A DNA stretch of 64,000 bases from Adiantum capillus-veneris (Eukaryota; Streptophyta; Polypodiopsida; Polypodiales; Pteridaceae): the NCBI GenBank assembly GCA_014529385.2, contig CM043943.1, forward strand, positions 151,375,092 to 151,439,091, in the 5' to 3' direction. The position numbers were made by a program, and so were the translations under genes. Shown here in pieces: positions 1 to 10,569 of the stretch; position 1 is the first letter of the stretch; each line of letters begins with the position of its first letter. The notes beneath the pieces were generated by a model that ran no database searches, was not told the DNA's origin, and saw only the letters and a list, made by a program, of their open reading frames with translations.

Positions 1-385
1 GTCTTTGTAGATCAGTTTCGGACACTTTGGAAATTGCTGTTTTTAGTCTATCGCAACAGCGATTAGAGGTCTTACAGTTATGGTTTTTAGGGTTTAGGTG
101 TTTGGCCACGTAGGATATGTCCTTGTGAGTCTTACCTTCCGATTTCGAGTCATTCCAATATGATTTGAGACTGTTTCGAGCTTGTAGTGTTTCGTAGGAT
201 GTGTTGTCTGTTTCTTTGCTTTATGGTAGTGTTGGGGTAGGATTAGTGACTGTAGAGTGTTGTTCGTGTCTAGCTCTGGGTTGACAACCTAGAGATTGCC
301 TCCATGCCCTAGTCAGGTTAGCTACGTCCTCGGATTGACAGTTTGTTGGTCTGTGTTCTCGCTGTGCTCCATCGTCCGTCGCGGC
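1..385. other. Unassigned sequence upstream of element A
   Basis: No gene or repeat family is recognised here. The sequence has T-rich stretches and no convincing coding potential. The pol homology of the neighbouring gypsy element starts abruptly near 386, inside the segment that normally precedes the RT domain. The Gag, protease and 5' LTR expected upstream are absent, so this is either flanking DNA joined by a deletion or another repeat. Confidence 0.4.
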
Positions 386-3109
386 ATACCCGCTAACAGA
401 GTCTCACAAGCTCAACAAGAGGAGATCATGAGGCAAGTACAAGAGCTGGTAGACAAAGGGATGGTGAGGCCTAGTTCCTCTCCCTTTTGTTCTCTAGTCC
501 TTTTAGTGCAAAAGAAAGATGGTACATACCGTATGTGTGTGGACTATCGAGCACTAAACCATATCACTATCAAAAACAGATTTCCCGTACCTAGGGTAGA
601 AGATCTGTTTGATAAGCTACAAGGCTCTACCTACTTCAGTAGGATTGACCTTAAGAGTGGCTATCATCAAATAAGGATAGTGGATGAAGATATCTTAAAG
701 ACCGCATTTCGCACAACGTTTGGTCTTTATGAATATCTAGTCATGCCTTTTGGCTTGACTAATGCACCAGCCACGTTCAATCGCTTAATGGAGAAAATTT
801 TTAGACCATACCGCAAATTCACTGGAGTGTTCTTTGATGATATCATCATCTACTCCAAGTCTTTGGAGGAACATAAGCAACATCTCCAAGTGATTTTTCA
901 AGCATTGAGGGAGAACAAGCTTTTTCTCAACCAAAAGAAAAGAGAATTCTTCCTTCAAGAGATTCAATACCTAGGTCATATTATCTCTAAAGATGGTATC
1001 CGAATGGATCCATCAAAGTTAGAGGTAATAAAAGCATGGCCTAACCCAAGAAATCTACATGAGCTAAGAATCTTTGTTGGTATGTGCGCATACTATAGAC
1101 GCTTCATAGCAAAATTCTCTCAAGTAGCAGGACCACTACACGACTTAACTAAGAAGAACATTAAGTTTGTATGGATTGCTAAGGAGAAAAATGCTTTTAA
1201 AAAGCTCAAAGAGAAGCTTAATTCCCAACCAGTCCTCGTGCTTCCGGACCTCTCAAAGCCATTTGAGGTCCAATGTGATGCTTGTGGTGATTGCCTTGGA
1301 GCAGTTTTTCTTCAAGAAGGGCATGCCATAGCATATGAGAGCCGAAGGCTCAATATTGATGAACGAGTCTTGGGCATTTATGAGAAAGAGCTTTTAGCTG
1401 TTCTACATGCCCTAGACACATGGAAGCACTACCTATTGGGGACTCCATTTATCCTACGAACCGACCACCAAAGTCTCAAGTATTTCATGACGCAAACCAA
1501 GCTTTCCGACAAACAAATGAGGTGGGAAAATTTTCTTTCTCAATTTAATTTCCATATTGCTCACATAGCTGGTAAGCACAATCAAGTGGCCGATGCACTT
1601 TCACGACGACCCAAAGTTAATGCGGTGTCTATAGCTACTCACAATGATCTATCCTCTATGATAGATGAGTATGCTACTGACCCTGACTTTAGAGACATAA
1701 TGTCAGCCCTTGCTTTGGGGAAGAAAGAGGAACCATTCACCTTGCAGGATGGTTATCTTCTCCATGGAAATAGGCTATGTGTTACCCATTCCCTTCGTGA
1801 GAAAGTTATGTATGAATCCCATGCTCCTCCATATGCGGGGCATAGAGGTATTCAACCTACTCTCCGAGGAGTAGAGACGTACTTCTATTGGCCTACCATG
1901 AAAGTGGACATACAAGAGTATGTTTCAAAATGTGTAGTATGCCAAAAGACCAAGTATGATAGAGGGAAGCAACCTGGATTACTCCAGCCATTGCCTATCC
2001 CAAATTCACCATGGGAGAGTATATCCATGGATTTCATCTTTGGATTACCCAAGTCTATCCATGGGAATACAGGAATATGGACAATAGTTGACAGGTTTAG
2101 CAAGCAAGCACATTTTATTCCTGTAAAAAAGACTATTAAGGTACATCAAATGGCAACTCTCTTCATATCTCAGATTTTCAAGCACCATGGATTACCCACA
2201 TCCATCGTGTCAGATAGAGATCCTAGAATGACCAGTAATTTTTGGAAAGGTCTCTTTGAAAGTCTAGGAACAAGATTGAATTTTTCTTCGGCCTATCACC
2301 CACAAACGGATGGCCAAAGTGAGATAGCCAATCTTACGATACTCGATCTACTCAAGACTTATGTTACTGAAGTAGATTAACACTCACAATGGGAAAAGTA
2401 CTTACCTCTTGTAGAGTATGCCTACAATAATACTGTACATACTTCTATGGGAAAAGCACCTTTTGAGATCATTGAGGGAAGACCTAAAAGTCCCTTGCTA
2501 CTCAAAGTACATGGGAAGATCTTCGCCGCCTATGAGTATAGCCGTGACCTACAAGAATATTTTCAAAAGATTAGGGAGGCTATATCCATCTCTCAACAAA
2601 GGCAAAAAGCTGCTGCTGATAAGCACAGAAGAGCCTTAATATTCAAAGAAAATGATTGGGTCTTACTCAAGTTTCCTAAGGCTCGATTAAGGCAAACGAC
2701 GAACAAAAATCCTACGGGCCATCAAAAGTATTATGCTAAACTAGCAAAAAGATACTATGGTCCTTTCCAAATCTTGAAGCCCATGAATGAGACGGCTTAT
2801 CAACTCAGGTTGCCCAACCATTGGCTCATACACAATGCCTTTCATGTAAGCCTACTTAAGCCCTACAAAGGAGAGTCACCAACTGAACCAATTATTGAAG
2901 ACCCTCCCGATGTTGAAGACCAAGAAGAGGTGCTACAACCGGAAGTTGTCCTTCGGCATGAAGACAAGGTACTACGACATGGTAAGATTATCCGACGGTA
3001 TCTTATTAAGTTCAAAAATTATCCTTTTGAAGATGCTAGATGGATGCAAGGAATACAGCGTAAGGATAGTATGAACCTTGTCAATGCTTACAATACTACA
3101 TTAGAGTAA
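386..3109 (+). pseudogene. pol: Ty3/gypsy Pol (RT-RNase H-integrase-chromodomain), broken
   Basis: One reading frame runs from about 386 to 3109 and is interrupted only by an in-frame TAA at 2378-2380. Recognisable parts are an RT domain with the catalytic FFDD at about 836-847 (the F-variant usual in plant gypsy elements); RNase H with its aspartates and YEKEL motif (about 1270-1600); the integrase HHCC zinc finger (about 1818-1950); a DD35E core ending at the ESE-type glutamate near 2320; then the GPY/F region and a chromodomain-like tail (about 2940-3100) expected to direct insertion into marked chromatin. The stop falls just after the integrase core and would remove the C-terminal part. 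There is no ATG before about 428, consistent with 5' truncation. Homology and domain order are clear; loss of function is inferred. Confidence 0.9.
2378..2380 (+). other. Premature in-frame stop in element A pol
   Basis: A TAA interrupts an otherwise continuous frame. The downstream residues (WEKYLPLVEYAYNN type) are the conserved continuation of gypsy integrase, so this is a lesion and not a natural end. No frameshift accompanies it. Confidence 0.9.
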
Positions 3110-3468
3110 GCAAATGTACAAATTTCTTTTAAATGACTCGTGTTTTTGTCTTATTGGACTAGTCCTCTTTTTAATTGTGCACAAATTTAACTAGTATGCA
3201 TGCTTAGAATCATGTTTGTGATGACGACGTCTCTCAAACACCAAGTAGAATTTGTCACTCTACTTTGGGAGAATGAAATGGACTAAAGAGCATACATGCT
3301 TGCGGCAGCTATGTCTCCCAAGCACCAAATGGATTAGTCATCCATCTTGGAAAGATGTTGTAGGGTAAAAATGGATCCTCTACCCGCTAAGTAAAATTGA
3401 CTAATGACTAAGGCTTTATCTCTTCTACCTCATAGTCGAGGACGACTATGATTTCAAGAGAGACGTAA
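3110..3468 (+). other. Element A 3' non-coding region before the LTR
   Basis: This lies between the end of pol and the 3' LTR and has no ORF. It carries a short repeated motif (variants of a CTCAAACACCAAGTAGA-like string near 3232 and 3316). A purine-rich stretch just before the LTR (about 3454-3464) is the likely polypurine tract. A matching region, inverted, follows element B pol at about 29134-29512. Confidence 0.6.
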
Positions 3469-5100
3469 TGTCATAAAATCTAATATCTAATATCTAACCA
3501 ACCCAAATACTTTTCTCATATTAAATTGATCACTTAATGTGGGAGAATAAACGAGAACAAGTGTTAAGATATAGACATGTGCTTATAGATCTATCTCAAC
3601 ATGGGGCCAATGGTAAAAGGGCTCAAATGAGAGATGGTCTATCAAAGAGCAAGGCTAACTAATGGAGCATAAGACCTTAGGGTTAGCTTCATTGAAGACC
3701 TCCAATAATGTGTGTAAAAGGCCTTTGACCTTAGGTAAGCTAGGGATGAGCTTGAGACGCGGGAACCCGACCCAGCTCGAGGTGCTTGTTCTGCTTGTCA
3801 TGCTTGATGACTAAGGTGCTTGAGGTGCTTGATGATTGAGGTTCTTGAGATGCTTGAGGTGATTAATTATTGAGATGCTTGAGGTGCTTGAGATGCTAGG
3901 GTTGCACTTAAGGTGAGAACCTATCCCAAGCTTAAAGTGCTTAATGGCCAAGCTTGTGGTGGGAACATGGCCTATGTATGAGGGGCTTGAGGTGTCAAAA
4001 AGTCAAATATTCAATCCCTACAAGGAGGGGGCGAGCCCTACATGAGGGGGGATGAGAGAGAACACCCACATACTCACACAAAGCATGCATGGTACAAAGA
4101 AAGCAAAAGGGACACTTGTCAAGTTCCTCCTCATGTTGCCCTCATGGTGTGCCTGAAGCCTATTGGTTGGACACCCAAGGGGTCCAATAATAATTTAGGA
4201 GATTTAATTAAATGATTTAGCATTTATCTAGCCCTCTCTCTCAAAGGGGAAAGGGGGACACTTGTCTCAAGGCTACCCTTGCTGCTTGTAATGCCTCCTG
4301 CTTGTGATTGGCTAGGCTTGGAGGGGTCCAATGAGCTTCAAGCATGAGCTACAAGGGGGGGTCAACCCAAGCAAGCTAGGGGGTTGCTTAGGGGGTATAG
4401 TCACCCACACACACTCACAAACACTCTCATTGTGTGCTATGCAAAGTGCAAGAGCTCCCTCTCCTTCTCCAAGCAAGTAGAGGTTGAGAGCCTACACCAA
4501 CACTCTTGGATATGGAGTGCAAATCCAACCAAGAGCCATGCTTCAATGCTTAAGCTTGCCATCTCCTTCTTCTTCATTACTATGCTATTATGTATGCTAG
4601 CAACAAGAGTTATGATAAGTGAGGAACTAATTCTTTCTCCTACAAAATGTTTCTTCTTCCTCTTCCCTACCCTCATTCCCTGCTAGCTCTCTCCACCTTC
4701 GAAGGTGTTTGAGGTCTTGGGACTGAGGCTTGGGATAGTTAAAGCTTTCTTCAAGTTTATGTTATGTTTGTGATGCATGAAGCTTTCCATCTTCATTGCA
4801 TCACCTAGGTCACAAGGAACACAAAGATTGTATTGTAACAAGTCTCTCTTAATGGGAGAAATCATAATACAAATGCCTATTGAAGGGGGGACCGGCTCCA
4901 CATAAATCCGGTCCTCAACTGTTGTCATGTTCTCTAAATTCTCTCTCTTGCAAAAGTATTGTTCATGCCAAGTTAACTAATTGCTATGAATATGTTGCTA
5001 TCTTCAATTATGTTCACCCGCTATTCTCACAAAGTCATTTCTCAAAAGTACTCTCATTAATTTCCGCTACTCTCAAATTAAATAGGCCAATTCCATTACA
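3469..5100 (+). repeat. Element A 3' LTR (about 1632 bp)
   Basis: It starts TGTCATAAAA and ends CATTACA, i.e. TG...CA. Boundaries were set by comparison with the two inverted copies at 27712-29133 and 33547-35431, which share the same ends. In the 5' LTR of element B the CA end is followed directly by a primer binding site, which fixes the right edge. It contains a minisatellite of CTTGAGGTG/CTTGAGATG-type units and CT-rich stretches. Confidence 0.85.
3770..3925 (+). repeat. CTTGAGGTG-type minisatellite inside the LTR
   Basis: Irregular 9-12 bp units around GCTTGAGGTG / GCTTGAGATG are repeated many times. The same array appears inverted at about 28795-28985 and 34965-35160 in the element B LTRs with different unit numbers and order, so it evolves within the LTR family. 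Confidence 0.8.
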
Positions 5101-5374
5101 TGGTGTAAGCCATATCATTATTATTATTCTAAAAGGGAAATAAGAGTCATTAAAAGCAGGGTCTTACTTCTCATGGTATGGGATGATGAAGATCTCACAA
5201 ACTTCCGAATCCATATCCAGTTGGTAAGATCTCTAGCAGTTCCTTTGGTCCCGAGAAAGTGACAAATTGAGAGGTCAACCACCTCTACCTGCTCCTGGAC
5301 ATTTAAAGGGAAGTCATCCACCATAAGCCTGTTTAAGAAAAGAAAATAGTGTTGTTAGTTCAAGATACATAGTA
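5101..5374. other. Host sequence left of the copia insertion
   Basis: Unique-looking sequence between element A and the copia element. On the minus strand it reads as a possible exon (5124-5328, listed separately) preceded by a pyrimidine-rich AG acceptor. Confidence 0.4.
5124..5328 (-). other. Possible exon of an unrecognised gene (downstream part)
   Basis: On the minus strand a pyrimidine-rich stretch ending in AAACAG (AG at 5330-5329) is followed by an open frame of about 66 residues beginning LMVDDFPLNVQEQ. The frame is hydrophilic with no family I recognise. With the copia element and one target duplication removed, this would lie about 230 bp downstream of the open frame at 10570-10875. 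That suggests one gene with an intron carrying the insertion. It could also be a chance ORF. Confidence 0.35.
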
Positions 5375-5379
5375 TTAAA
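5375..5379. repeat. Target site duplication TTAAA (left)
   Basis: TTAAA directly precedes the LTR start at 5380 and is repeated exactly at 10557-10561. A perfect 5-bp duplication is the standard length for LTR retrotransposon insertion and proves the element ends. Confidence 0.95.
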
Positions 5380-5606
5380 TGTTGGAATTAGGGTTGCAGA
5401 GAAACACACACAGCTTGGAGAAGACGAAGGAAGCTCAAGGCACACAATAGAGAGTGTGTTACTTAGTGTGCAATGGAAAGATAGATAGCCCTAGAGTGAT
5501 GGGCGTATATACTATGCACGGGGGAAAAAACCTCCTAAAGAGGGAAAAAATGCCCCGGCGGTCCTAGTGTGTTCACACACATCACTACCACATGTATATG
5601 GTAACA
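5380..5606 (-). repeat. Copia 3' LTR
   Basis: TGTTGGAATTAG...GGTAACA read on the plus strand, 227 bp. It is the downstream LTR because the element runs on the minus strand. It matches 10331-10556 except for one extra G in the CACGGGGG run and a G/T difference near ATGCCCCGG. Confidence 0.97.
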
Positions 5607-5620
5607 AATCCCCCCTGGAG
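5607..5620 (-). other. Copia polypurine tract
   Basis: On the minus strand CCAGGGGGGATT directly abuts the 3' LTR. This is the expected position and composition for the plus-strand DNA primer in reverse transcription. Confidence 0.8.
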
Positions 5621-5681
5621 TGATGCGGTGAACGAGAGCTGGCACATGAGTAAAGGGAAGTGCCATGCCCTGAGGACAGGA

Positions 5682-8600
5682 TCAGTCCACAAAGGGGAGT
5701 AAGCCCAAAGCTTTACGGAAAGCTTCAAGCTTCTCACGAGACAATGCCTTTGTGAAAAGATCTGCAAGGTTGTCCTGTGTTGGCACATAAGCCAAGCTGA
5801 TCTCTCCTGCTGAGAGCCTCTCCCTGACATAGTGGTAATGCACCTCAATGTGCTTTGTGCGAGCATGAAAAACTGGGTTCCTCGCAACTGCCAATGCGCT
5901 CTGACTGTCAGTGTAGATAGTGTTGGTAGTGTCCTGTCCAACACCCAAGTCAGCCATAAGGCGTCTGAGCCATACACACTCAACCGTAGCTGTGAAGACT
6001 GCCCTGTACTCAGCCTCACAACTCGAAGTGGCCACAGTAGGTTGCTTCTTGCTCAACCATGATATACATGAACTGCCAAACATGAAACAAAAACCACTTG
6101 TGGACACTCGCGTGTCAAAACAACCAGCCCAATCTGAGTCCGAAAAAGCATGTAAGTCTGGCGGCAATGATCCCCCCTTGGGATAAAACAAGCCAAGATG
6201 TAAAGTGCCACTAAGGTAGCGGAAAATCCTCTTGACAGCCTGCCAATGCTTAGACCCTGGGCTATGCATAAATCTGCTGACCTGTGAGACTGCAAACTGA
6301 ATATCCGACCTCGTGTTGCATACATAAATGAGGCAGGCAACAGCAGTTTGGTAAAGAGTGACATCAGCAGGATCGCCAGCATCATGTAGACTCAACTTCA
6401 AACTTGTTTCCATGGGAGTGGCAATAGGTTTGCAATCCTCAAGTCCAAACTTACATAGCAATGTCTCTATGTAACTTTTCTGACACAAGGCAATACCACC
6501 ATCACACTGCTTAAACTGTATACCCAAGTAATGATGCAACAGCCCCAAATCTTTCATCTTGAAAGTAGCATTCAAATCAGCCTTAAATTCAGCAATATGT
6601 CTCTCATTTGGTCCAGTGATCAGCAAATCATCAACATAAAGAACCACAATGAGAAATACATCATCCTCACGCTTTACATACAATGTGCTTTCTGTTGGAC
6701 TGTTACGAAAGCCTCGTTTAACCAAATGAGTGTCAGCTTTCTCATACCAAGCACGAGGAGATTGCTTCAACCCATACAAAGCCTTTTTACATTTGCACAC
6801 TTTGTCCTCTTGTCCTTTTATGACAAAACCGCGAGGCTGCGTTACATAAACTTCCTCAAATATGTCACCATTCAAGAAAGCAGTAACAATGTCTGATTGA
6901 TGTACATCCCAACCAAAATGAGCTGCCAATGCACATAGAAAACGCACAGTAGTCATACGACAAGTGGGAGCAAAAGTCTCTTCATAATCTATGCCTTTTT
7001 GTTGTGCATAACCCTTTGCAACAAGTCGAGCCTTATGGCGATCGATCTCACCATCCGGCTTGCGTTTCAACTTGTAAACCCACTTCGTACCAATGGCCTT
7101 TTTGCCAGGAGGCAAATCACATAAAGTCCATGTGTCATTCTCTATAAGTGCATCATATTCTGATTTCATGGCAGCAATCCAATTTTTTGAATTTTGTGCT
7201 TCATCAAAAGACAGAGGCTCCTCAACATCATGTAAACTAGACACAGCCAAAGCATAACAATCTGATGCATAAGATGCATGGCGAGAGCCTGAACGAGTAC
7301 GACTAGATAAAGGTGCATCCAATTTACTGTCACGCAAAGTGTGCACCAGCCATTTTGGCATACCTCTAGCCTGCTCATTTTCTGCCCTTTCCTCATCAAG
7401 TACATCATGTACATCTGCAGCAGTGATAGGCTGTTCTAAAACATTTTCAGAAACCCCCATAGGCTGTACATTTGCCTCATTGGAACTTACATTCGTATTT
7501 CCACCACTGAAAAGAGGAAACAAAGTGTCATAAATGTCCTGTGAGCTTACATTCCTGTCTCTAGTACATGACAGCAAGGGCTGAACAGAGTCTTCCACAA
7601 ACACTACATCCCGTGAAACCAGAATACGTTTTGTTTGCGGATGATACAACCTGTAACCTTTGCTTTCAGCACTATAACCAACAAAAATACATTTGATAGC
7701 CTTATCATCCAATTTTCTGCGCTGCACTTGTGGCACCAAAGCATATGCCAAACAGCCAAAAACACGCATGTGCTCAATAGAAGGTTTTCTATCATGCCAT
7801 GCTTCATATGGAGTAATAGACTGCAAAGCTTTTGTAGGACACCTGTTAAGTACATAAGTGGCACACATGATGGCCTCAAGCCAAAAAGAATGCGGCAAAG
7901 CTTGACTTTTGACCATACATCGTGCCATTTCCGTTAGTGACCTGTTTTTCCTCTCAGCAACACCATTTTGCTGAGGTGTATAAGGCACTGTACATTGGTG
8001 TTTTATCCCACGACTAGCCAGAAATGCATTAAATTCATGAGACATATACTCCCCCCCTCGATCGGAACGGAGGGTGCCCATAGTACATTTTGAGACATTT
8101 TCAGCCATAGCCAAAAATTGTTTGAAGCACATAAAAACTTCGAACTTCGCTTTAAGCGGAAATACCCATGCATGCCTGGAGTAATCATCAATGAAAGTCA
8201 CGAAGTACAGGTAATTGCCCAAGGACGGAGTTTGCATGGGCCCACAAACATCACTATGCACAAGCTGCAACCTGCATGTGGCCCTAACTGAACCATCCTT
8301 TGGAAACTTAGAACGCTGCATTTTACCCAGAATACAGCCTTCACAAACATGTTTGATAGGTGCTTCAAGAGGCGGCAAAGAAGCAACCATATCAGATTTC
8401 TGCAAACGCAGCAAACTGGCAAAATTCAGATGACCAAAACGTGCATGCCAAAGTTTTGCATCTGAAATAGCCCTTGAATCTGCAACAGCATTTGCAAAAT
8501 TTTGTCCACACTTGTCATACAAAGTGAGCTTATACAGCCCACGGCACAAAAGCCCAGATGCAACAATTTCATCACCAAAACTGAGATCATGAACAGTACA

Positions 8601-9968
8601 TCTGTCATCCACAAATTTGACTACAAGTCCAAGTCTAGCAAGTGCGGATACAGACAAGAGATTCTTCTTGATCCCAGGTACATAAAGTGCATCAACAAGT
8701 GTGAAGGAACTGCCATTAGCAGCAGTGAGCACAATCTTTCCAACTCCCTGAACTGGATAAGAGGCGTTGTTGGCACAAGTGACTGAATTCCCATGAGGGA
8801 CAGACTCGAGAGAGGTAAACAATTCACGATGTGAGGTAATGTGCTTTGTAGCACCACTGTCGAAATACCACACATGTGAATCTGCAGCAACTGACAAGCA
8901 TGCATCATGGACAGCAGGATTGTAAGTGCACTCTGCGCTAAAAGCCCATTCTGCATCAACATCAACATCACAATCTCCTTTCACAGAAGACTCAACAATG
9001 GCTGCATTTGTAGTGGAACCAGCATTTGCAGTGGAACCACCCTCTTTCTTCTTAGCGTCTTTGGCCTTCAACTTAGGACACGACTTGATCAAGTGATCAT
9101 TGGCTTTACAATAATGGCAACGCATCTTCTTTTTGCTCTTATCACCAGAATTGCCAGACGAAGTGCTGCCAGCAGAAGCATTAGAAACAGAATTTTTGCC
9201 ACTCGCAGCAGAACCATAAGAAGTGGCTGCATTACTGTTACCACCCTTTCTTTGAGAAGCAATAAAAGCCTGTTCAACTGCACGCTGCCTAGTCCTGTTT
9301 TTTCTAGAAAGTGACTCCTGCAACAGCAATGTGCATAATGCATCAAACTTGACAACTTCAGGATTTCCTTGGGTCATCAGTCTCCAAGTACTAGCAAAAG
9401 TCTGGTAGGAATCTGGTAAGGCATCAAGAACAGTCTGCACAAGGGAACTGTCCGAAATGACTTCACCTGCAGAAATGAGTTGCTCATTGATATCCTTGAC
9501 ACTAGCAAGGAAAGTGTCCATATCATCTTCCTCATGCATAATCTTCGACTCTAGCTCTTTACGCAGCAAAGCAATTTTAGCCTCATTGCGGCTTGCATAA
9601 AGACCTGCTAGAATATCCCAAGCCTGTTTTGCAGATTTTGCTGAACGGATGTGAGGAATAATGGTGCGCTCCACAGACAACGCAATCAATGCATGAGCTT
9701 GCGCATCCTTAACATCCCAACGAGCTTGTTCTGCCGTAGGCAAAACAACTCTAATAGCTGCAATCCTTGTAGCAAGACCTGCAACATCCTCAACATCGCC
9801 TACATCTTCAGAACCAGGACGTACATCAATGCCCTGCACAATGTTCCAGACACCTTTTGACACAAGAACATGTTGCATCATATAAGCCCACATAGGGTAG
9901 TTGTCCCCATCCAACCTGTCCTCAGCAGCAAACATCTTGAACACATCTGTGTTGTTGTTGTCAGCCAT
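5682..9968 (-). CDS. Ty1/copia Gag-Pol polyprotein, intact (1428 aa)
   Basis: A single uninterrupted frame from the ATG at 9968 encodes the whole polyprotein. Visible in order: a Gag (UBN2-type) region over residues 20-230; a CCHC zinc knuckle (C284, C287, H292, C297); aspartic protease DSGA with D370; integrase zinc finger H508/H513/C542/C545; integrase core D573, D636, E672 (35 residues between the last two); RT with YVDD at 1111-1114; and RNase H acidic residues near 1277, 1318-1320 and 1354. Every catalytic motif is present, and the length is typical for plant copia. The start is the first ATG after the leader and gives MADNNN. Gag forms the particle, protease cleaves it, and RT/RNase H and integrase copy and insert the element. 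The single frame means Gag:Pol ratio must be set by something other than frameshifting. Confidence 0.97.
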   Translation of the reverse strand: MADNNNTDVFKMFAAEDRLDGDNYPMWAYMMQHVLVSKGVWNIVQGIDVRPGSEDVGDVEDVAGLATRIAAIRVVLPTAEQARWDVKDAQAHALIALSVERTIIPHIRSAKSAKQAWDILAGLYASRNEAKIALLRKELESKIMHEEDDMDTFLASVKDINEQLISAGEVISDSSLVQTVLDALPDSYQTFASTWRLMTQGNPEVVKFDALCTLLLQESLSRKNRTRQRAVEQAFIASQRKGGNSNAATSYGSAASGKNSVSNASAGSTSSGNSGDKSKKKMRCHYCKANDHLIKSCPKLKAKDAKKKEGGSTANAGSTTNAAIVESSVKGDCDVDVDAEWAFSAECTYNPAVHDACLSVAADSHVWYFDSGATKHITSHRELFTSLESVPHGNSVTCANNASYPVQGVGKIVLTAANGSSFTLVDALYVPGIKKNLLSVSALARLGLVVKFVDDRCTVHDLSFGDEIVASGLLCRGLYKLTLYDKCGQNFANAVADSRAISDAKLWHARFGHLNFASLLRLQKSDMVASLPPLEAPIKHVCEGCILGKMQRSKFPKDGSVRATCRLQLVHSDVCGPMQTPSLGNYLYFVTFIDDYSRHAWVFPLKAKFEVFMCFKQFLAMAENVSKCTMGTLRSDRGGEYMSHEFNAFLASRGIKHQCTVPYTPQQNGVAERKNRSLTEMARCMVKSQALPHSFWLEAIMCATYVLNRCPTKALQSITPYEAWHDRKPSIEHMRVFGCLAYALVPQVQRRKLDDKAIKCIFVGYSAESKGYRLYHPQTKRILVSRDVVFVEDSVQPLLSCTRDRNVSSQDIYDTLFPLFSGGNTNVSSNEANVQPMGVSENVLEQPITAADVHDVLDEERAENEQARGMPKWLVHTLRDSKLDAPLSSRTRSGSRHASYASDCYALAVSSLHDVEEPLSFDEAQNSKNWIAAMKSEYDALIENDTWTLCDLPPGKKAIGTKWVYKLKRKPDGEIDRHKARLVAKGYAQQKGIDYEETFAPTCRMTTVRFLCALAAHFGWDVHQSDIVTAFLNGDIFEEVYVTQPRGFVIKGQEDKVCKCKKALYGLKQSPRAWYEKADTHLVKRGFRNSPTESTLYVKREDDVFLIVVLYVDDLLITGPNERHIAEFKADLNATFKMKDLGLLHHYLGIQFKQCDGGIALCQKSYIETLLCKFGLEDCKPIATPMETSLKLSLHDAGDPADVTLYQTAVACLIYVCNTRSDIQFAVSQVSRFMHSPGSKHWQAVKRIFRYLSGTLHLGLFYPKGGSLPPDLHAFSDSDWAGCFDTRVSTSGFCFMFGSSCISWLSKKQPTVATSSCEAEYRAVFTATVECVWLRRLMADLGVGQDTTNTIYTDSQSALAVARNPVFHARTKHIEVHYHYVRERLSAGEISLAYVPTQDNLADLFTKALSREKLEAFRKALGLLPFVD

Positions 9969-10316
9969 GGTAAATGCTGCACCTGATGTGAAAACTGCCC
10001 GAAAATAGGAGAAATGGAGCGGGAATAACTTGTGCTATATAGCACAAACCGTAGAAGACTATAAGGCACCGGTTATGCAGAAAATGGCACTGACAGAAAA
10101 TCTGCACAAAATGACGAAATAGCCTGTGCAGTACTGCCTGTAGTGGAAACGGAGGCCGAAATGAGCCCAAATCAAAATTCTGAGCAGACCAAGCTCTTCG
10201 AGCTGTCCCAAAATATTTGTCGACCTGCGAACGCTCGCCAAAGCTCACTGAAATCGGAGAAAGTGAGCAGGCGTGTGCTGGAGCAGCTGGCGACTAAGCC
10301 CGGGAGGACGTGACCT
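9969..10316 (-). other. Copia 5' leader
   Basis: 348 bp between the primer binding site and the Gag-Pol start. It is GC-richer than the window average, and no ORF of a known family is seen. It would hold the RNA packaging and dimerisation signals. Confidence 0.6.
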
Positions 10317-10328
10317 GCTCTGATACCA
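10317..10328 (-). other. Copia primer binding site (tRNA-iMet)
   Basis: TGGTATCAGAGC on the minus strand, two bases inside the 5' LTR. It is complementary to the 3' end of plant initiator methionine tRNA, the usual copia primer. Confidence 0.95.
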
Positions 10329-10330
10329 AT

Positions 10331-10556
10331 TGTTGGAATTAGGGTTGCAGAGAAACACACACAGCTTGGAGAAGACGAAGGAAGCTCAAGGCACACAATA
10401 GAGAGTGTGTTACTTAGTGTGCAATGGAAAGATAGATAGCCCTAGAGTGATGGGCGTATATACTATGCACGGGGAAAAAACCTCCTAAAGAGGGAAAAAA
10501 TTCCCCGGCGGTCCTAGTGTGTTCACACACATCACTACCACATGTATATGGTAACA
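10331..10556 (-). repeat. Copia 5' LTR
   Basis: 226 bp, nearly identical to the other LTR at 5380-5606. It should carry the promoter for the element on the minus strand. No unambiguous TATA box was picked out. Confidence 0.97.
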
Positions 10557-10561
10557 TTAAA
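10557..10561. repeat. Target site duplication TTAAA (right)
   Basis: Exact repeat of 5375-5379. Confidence 0.95.
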
Positions 10562-10569
10562 GTCAAAAT

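Larger units (their letters stand above)
386..5100 (+). mobile_element. Element A: 5'-truncated Ty3/gypsy chromovirus
   Basis: The fragment carries, in order, RT, RNase H, integrase, a GPY/F-like segment, a chromodomain, a short 3' non-coding region and a 3' LTR (3469-5100). That gene order (RT-RH-INT) is Ty3/gypsy and the C-terminal chromodomain places it in the chromoviruses. The 5' LTR, primer binding site, Gag and protease are missing, so target duplications cannot be tested. Its LTR is the same family as those of element B at 27.7-35.4 kb in opposite orientation. Confidence 0.9.
5380..10556 (-). mobile_element. Complete Ty1/copia LTR retrotransposon (5177 bp)
   Basis: It has short LTRs at both ends (227 and 226 bp), an initiator-Met primer binding site, a purine-rich PPT, a single full-length Gag-Pol frame in copia order (Gag-PR-INT-RT-RH) and a perfect TTAAA target duplication. 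The two LTRs differ at only two visible places (one G-length change and one G/T substitution), so the insertion is recent. All parts needed for transposition are present and uninterrupted, so it may be autonomous and possibly active. Transcription would run right to left. Confidence 0.97.

Noticed and set aside
296-385. Reading the gypsy frame back to 296 as the protein start
   Set aside because: The codon there is TTG, not ATG, and the residues to about 385 do not match the pre-RT region of gypsy elements. The frame is simply open by chance upstream of the truncation.
5585-9355. Many plus- and minus-strand frames overlapping the copia polyprotein
   Set aside because: They are shadows of the 1428-codon frame in other registers, with no domain signature.
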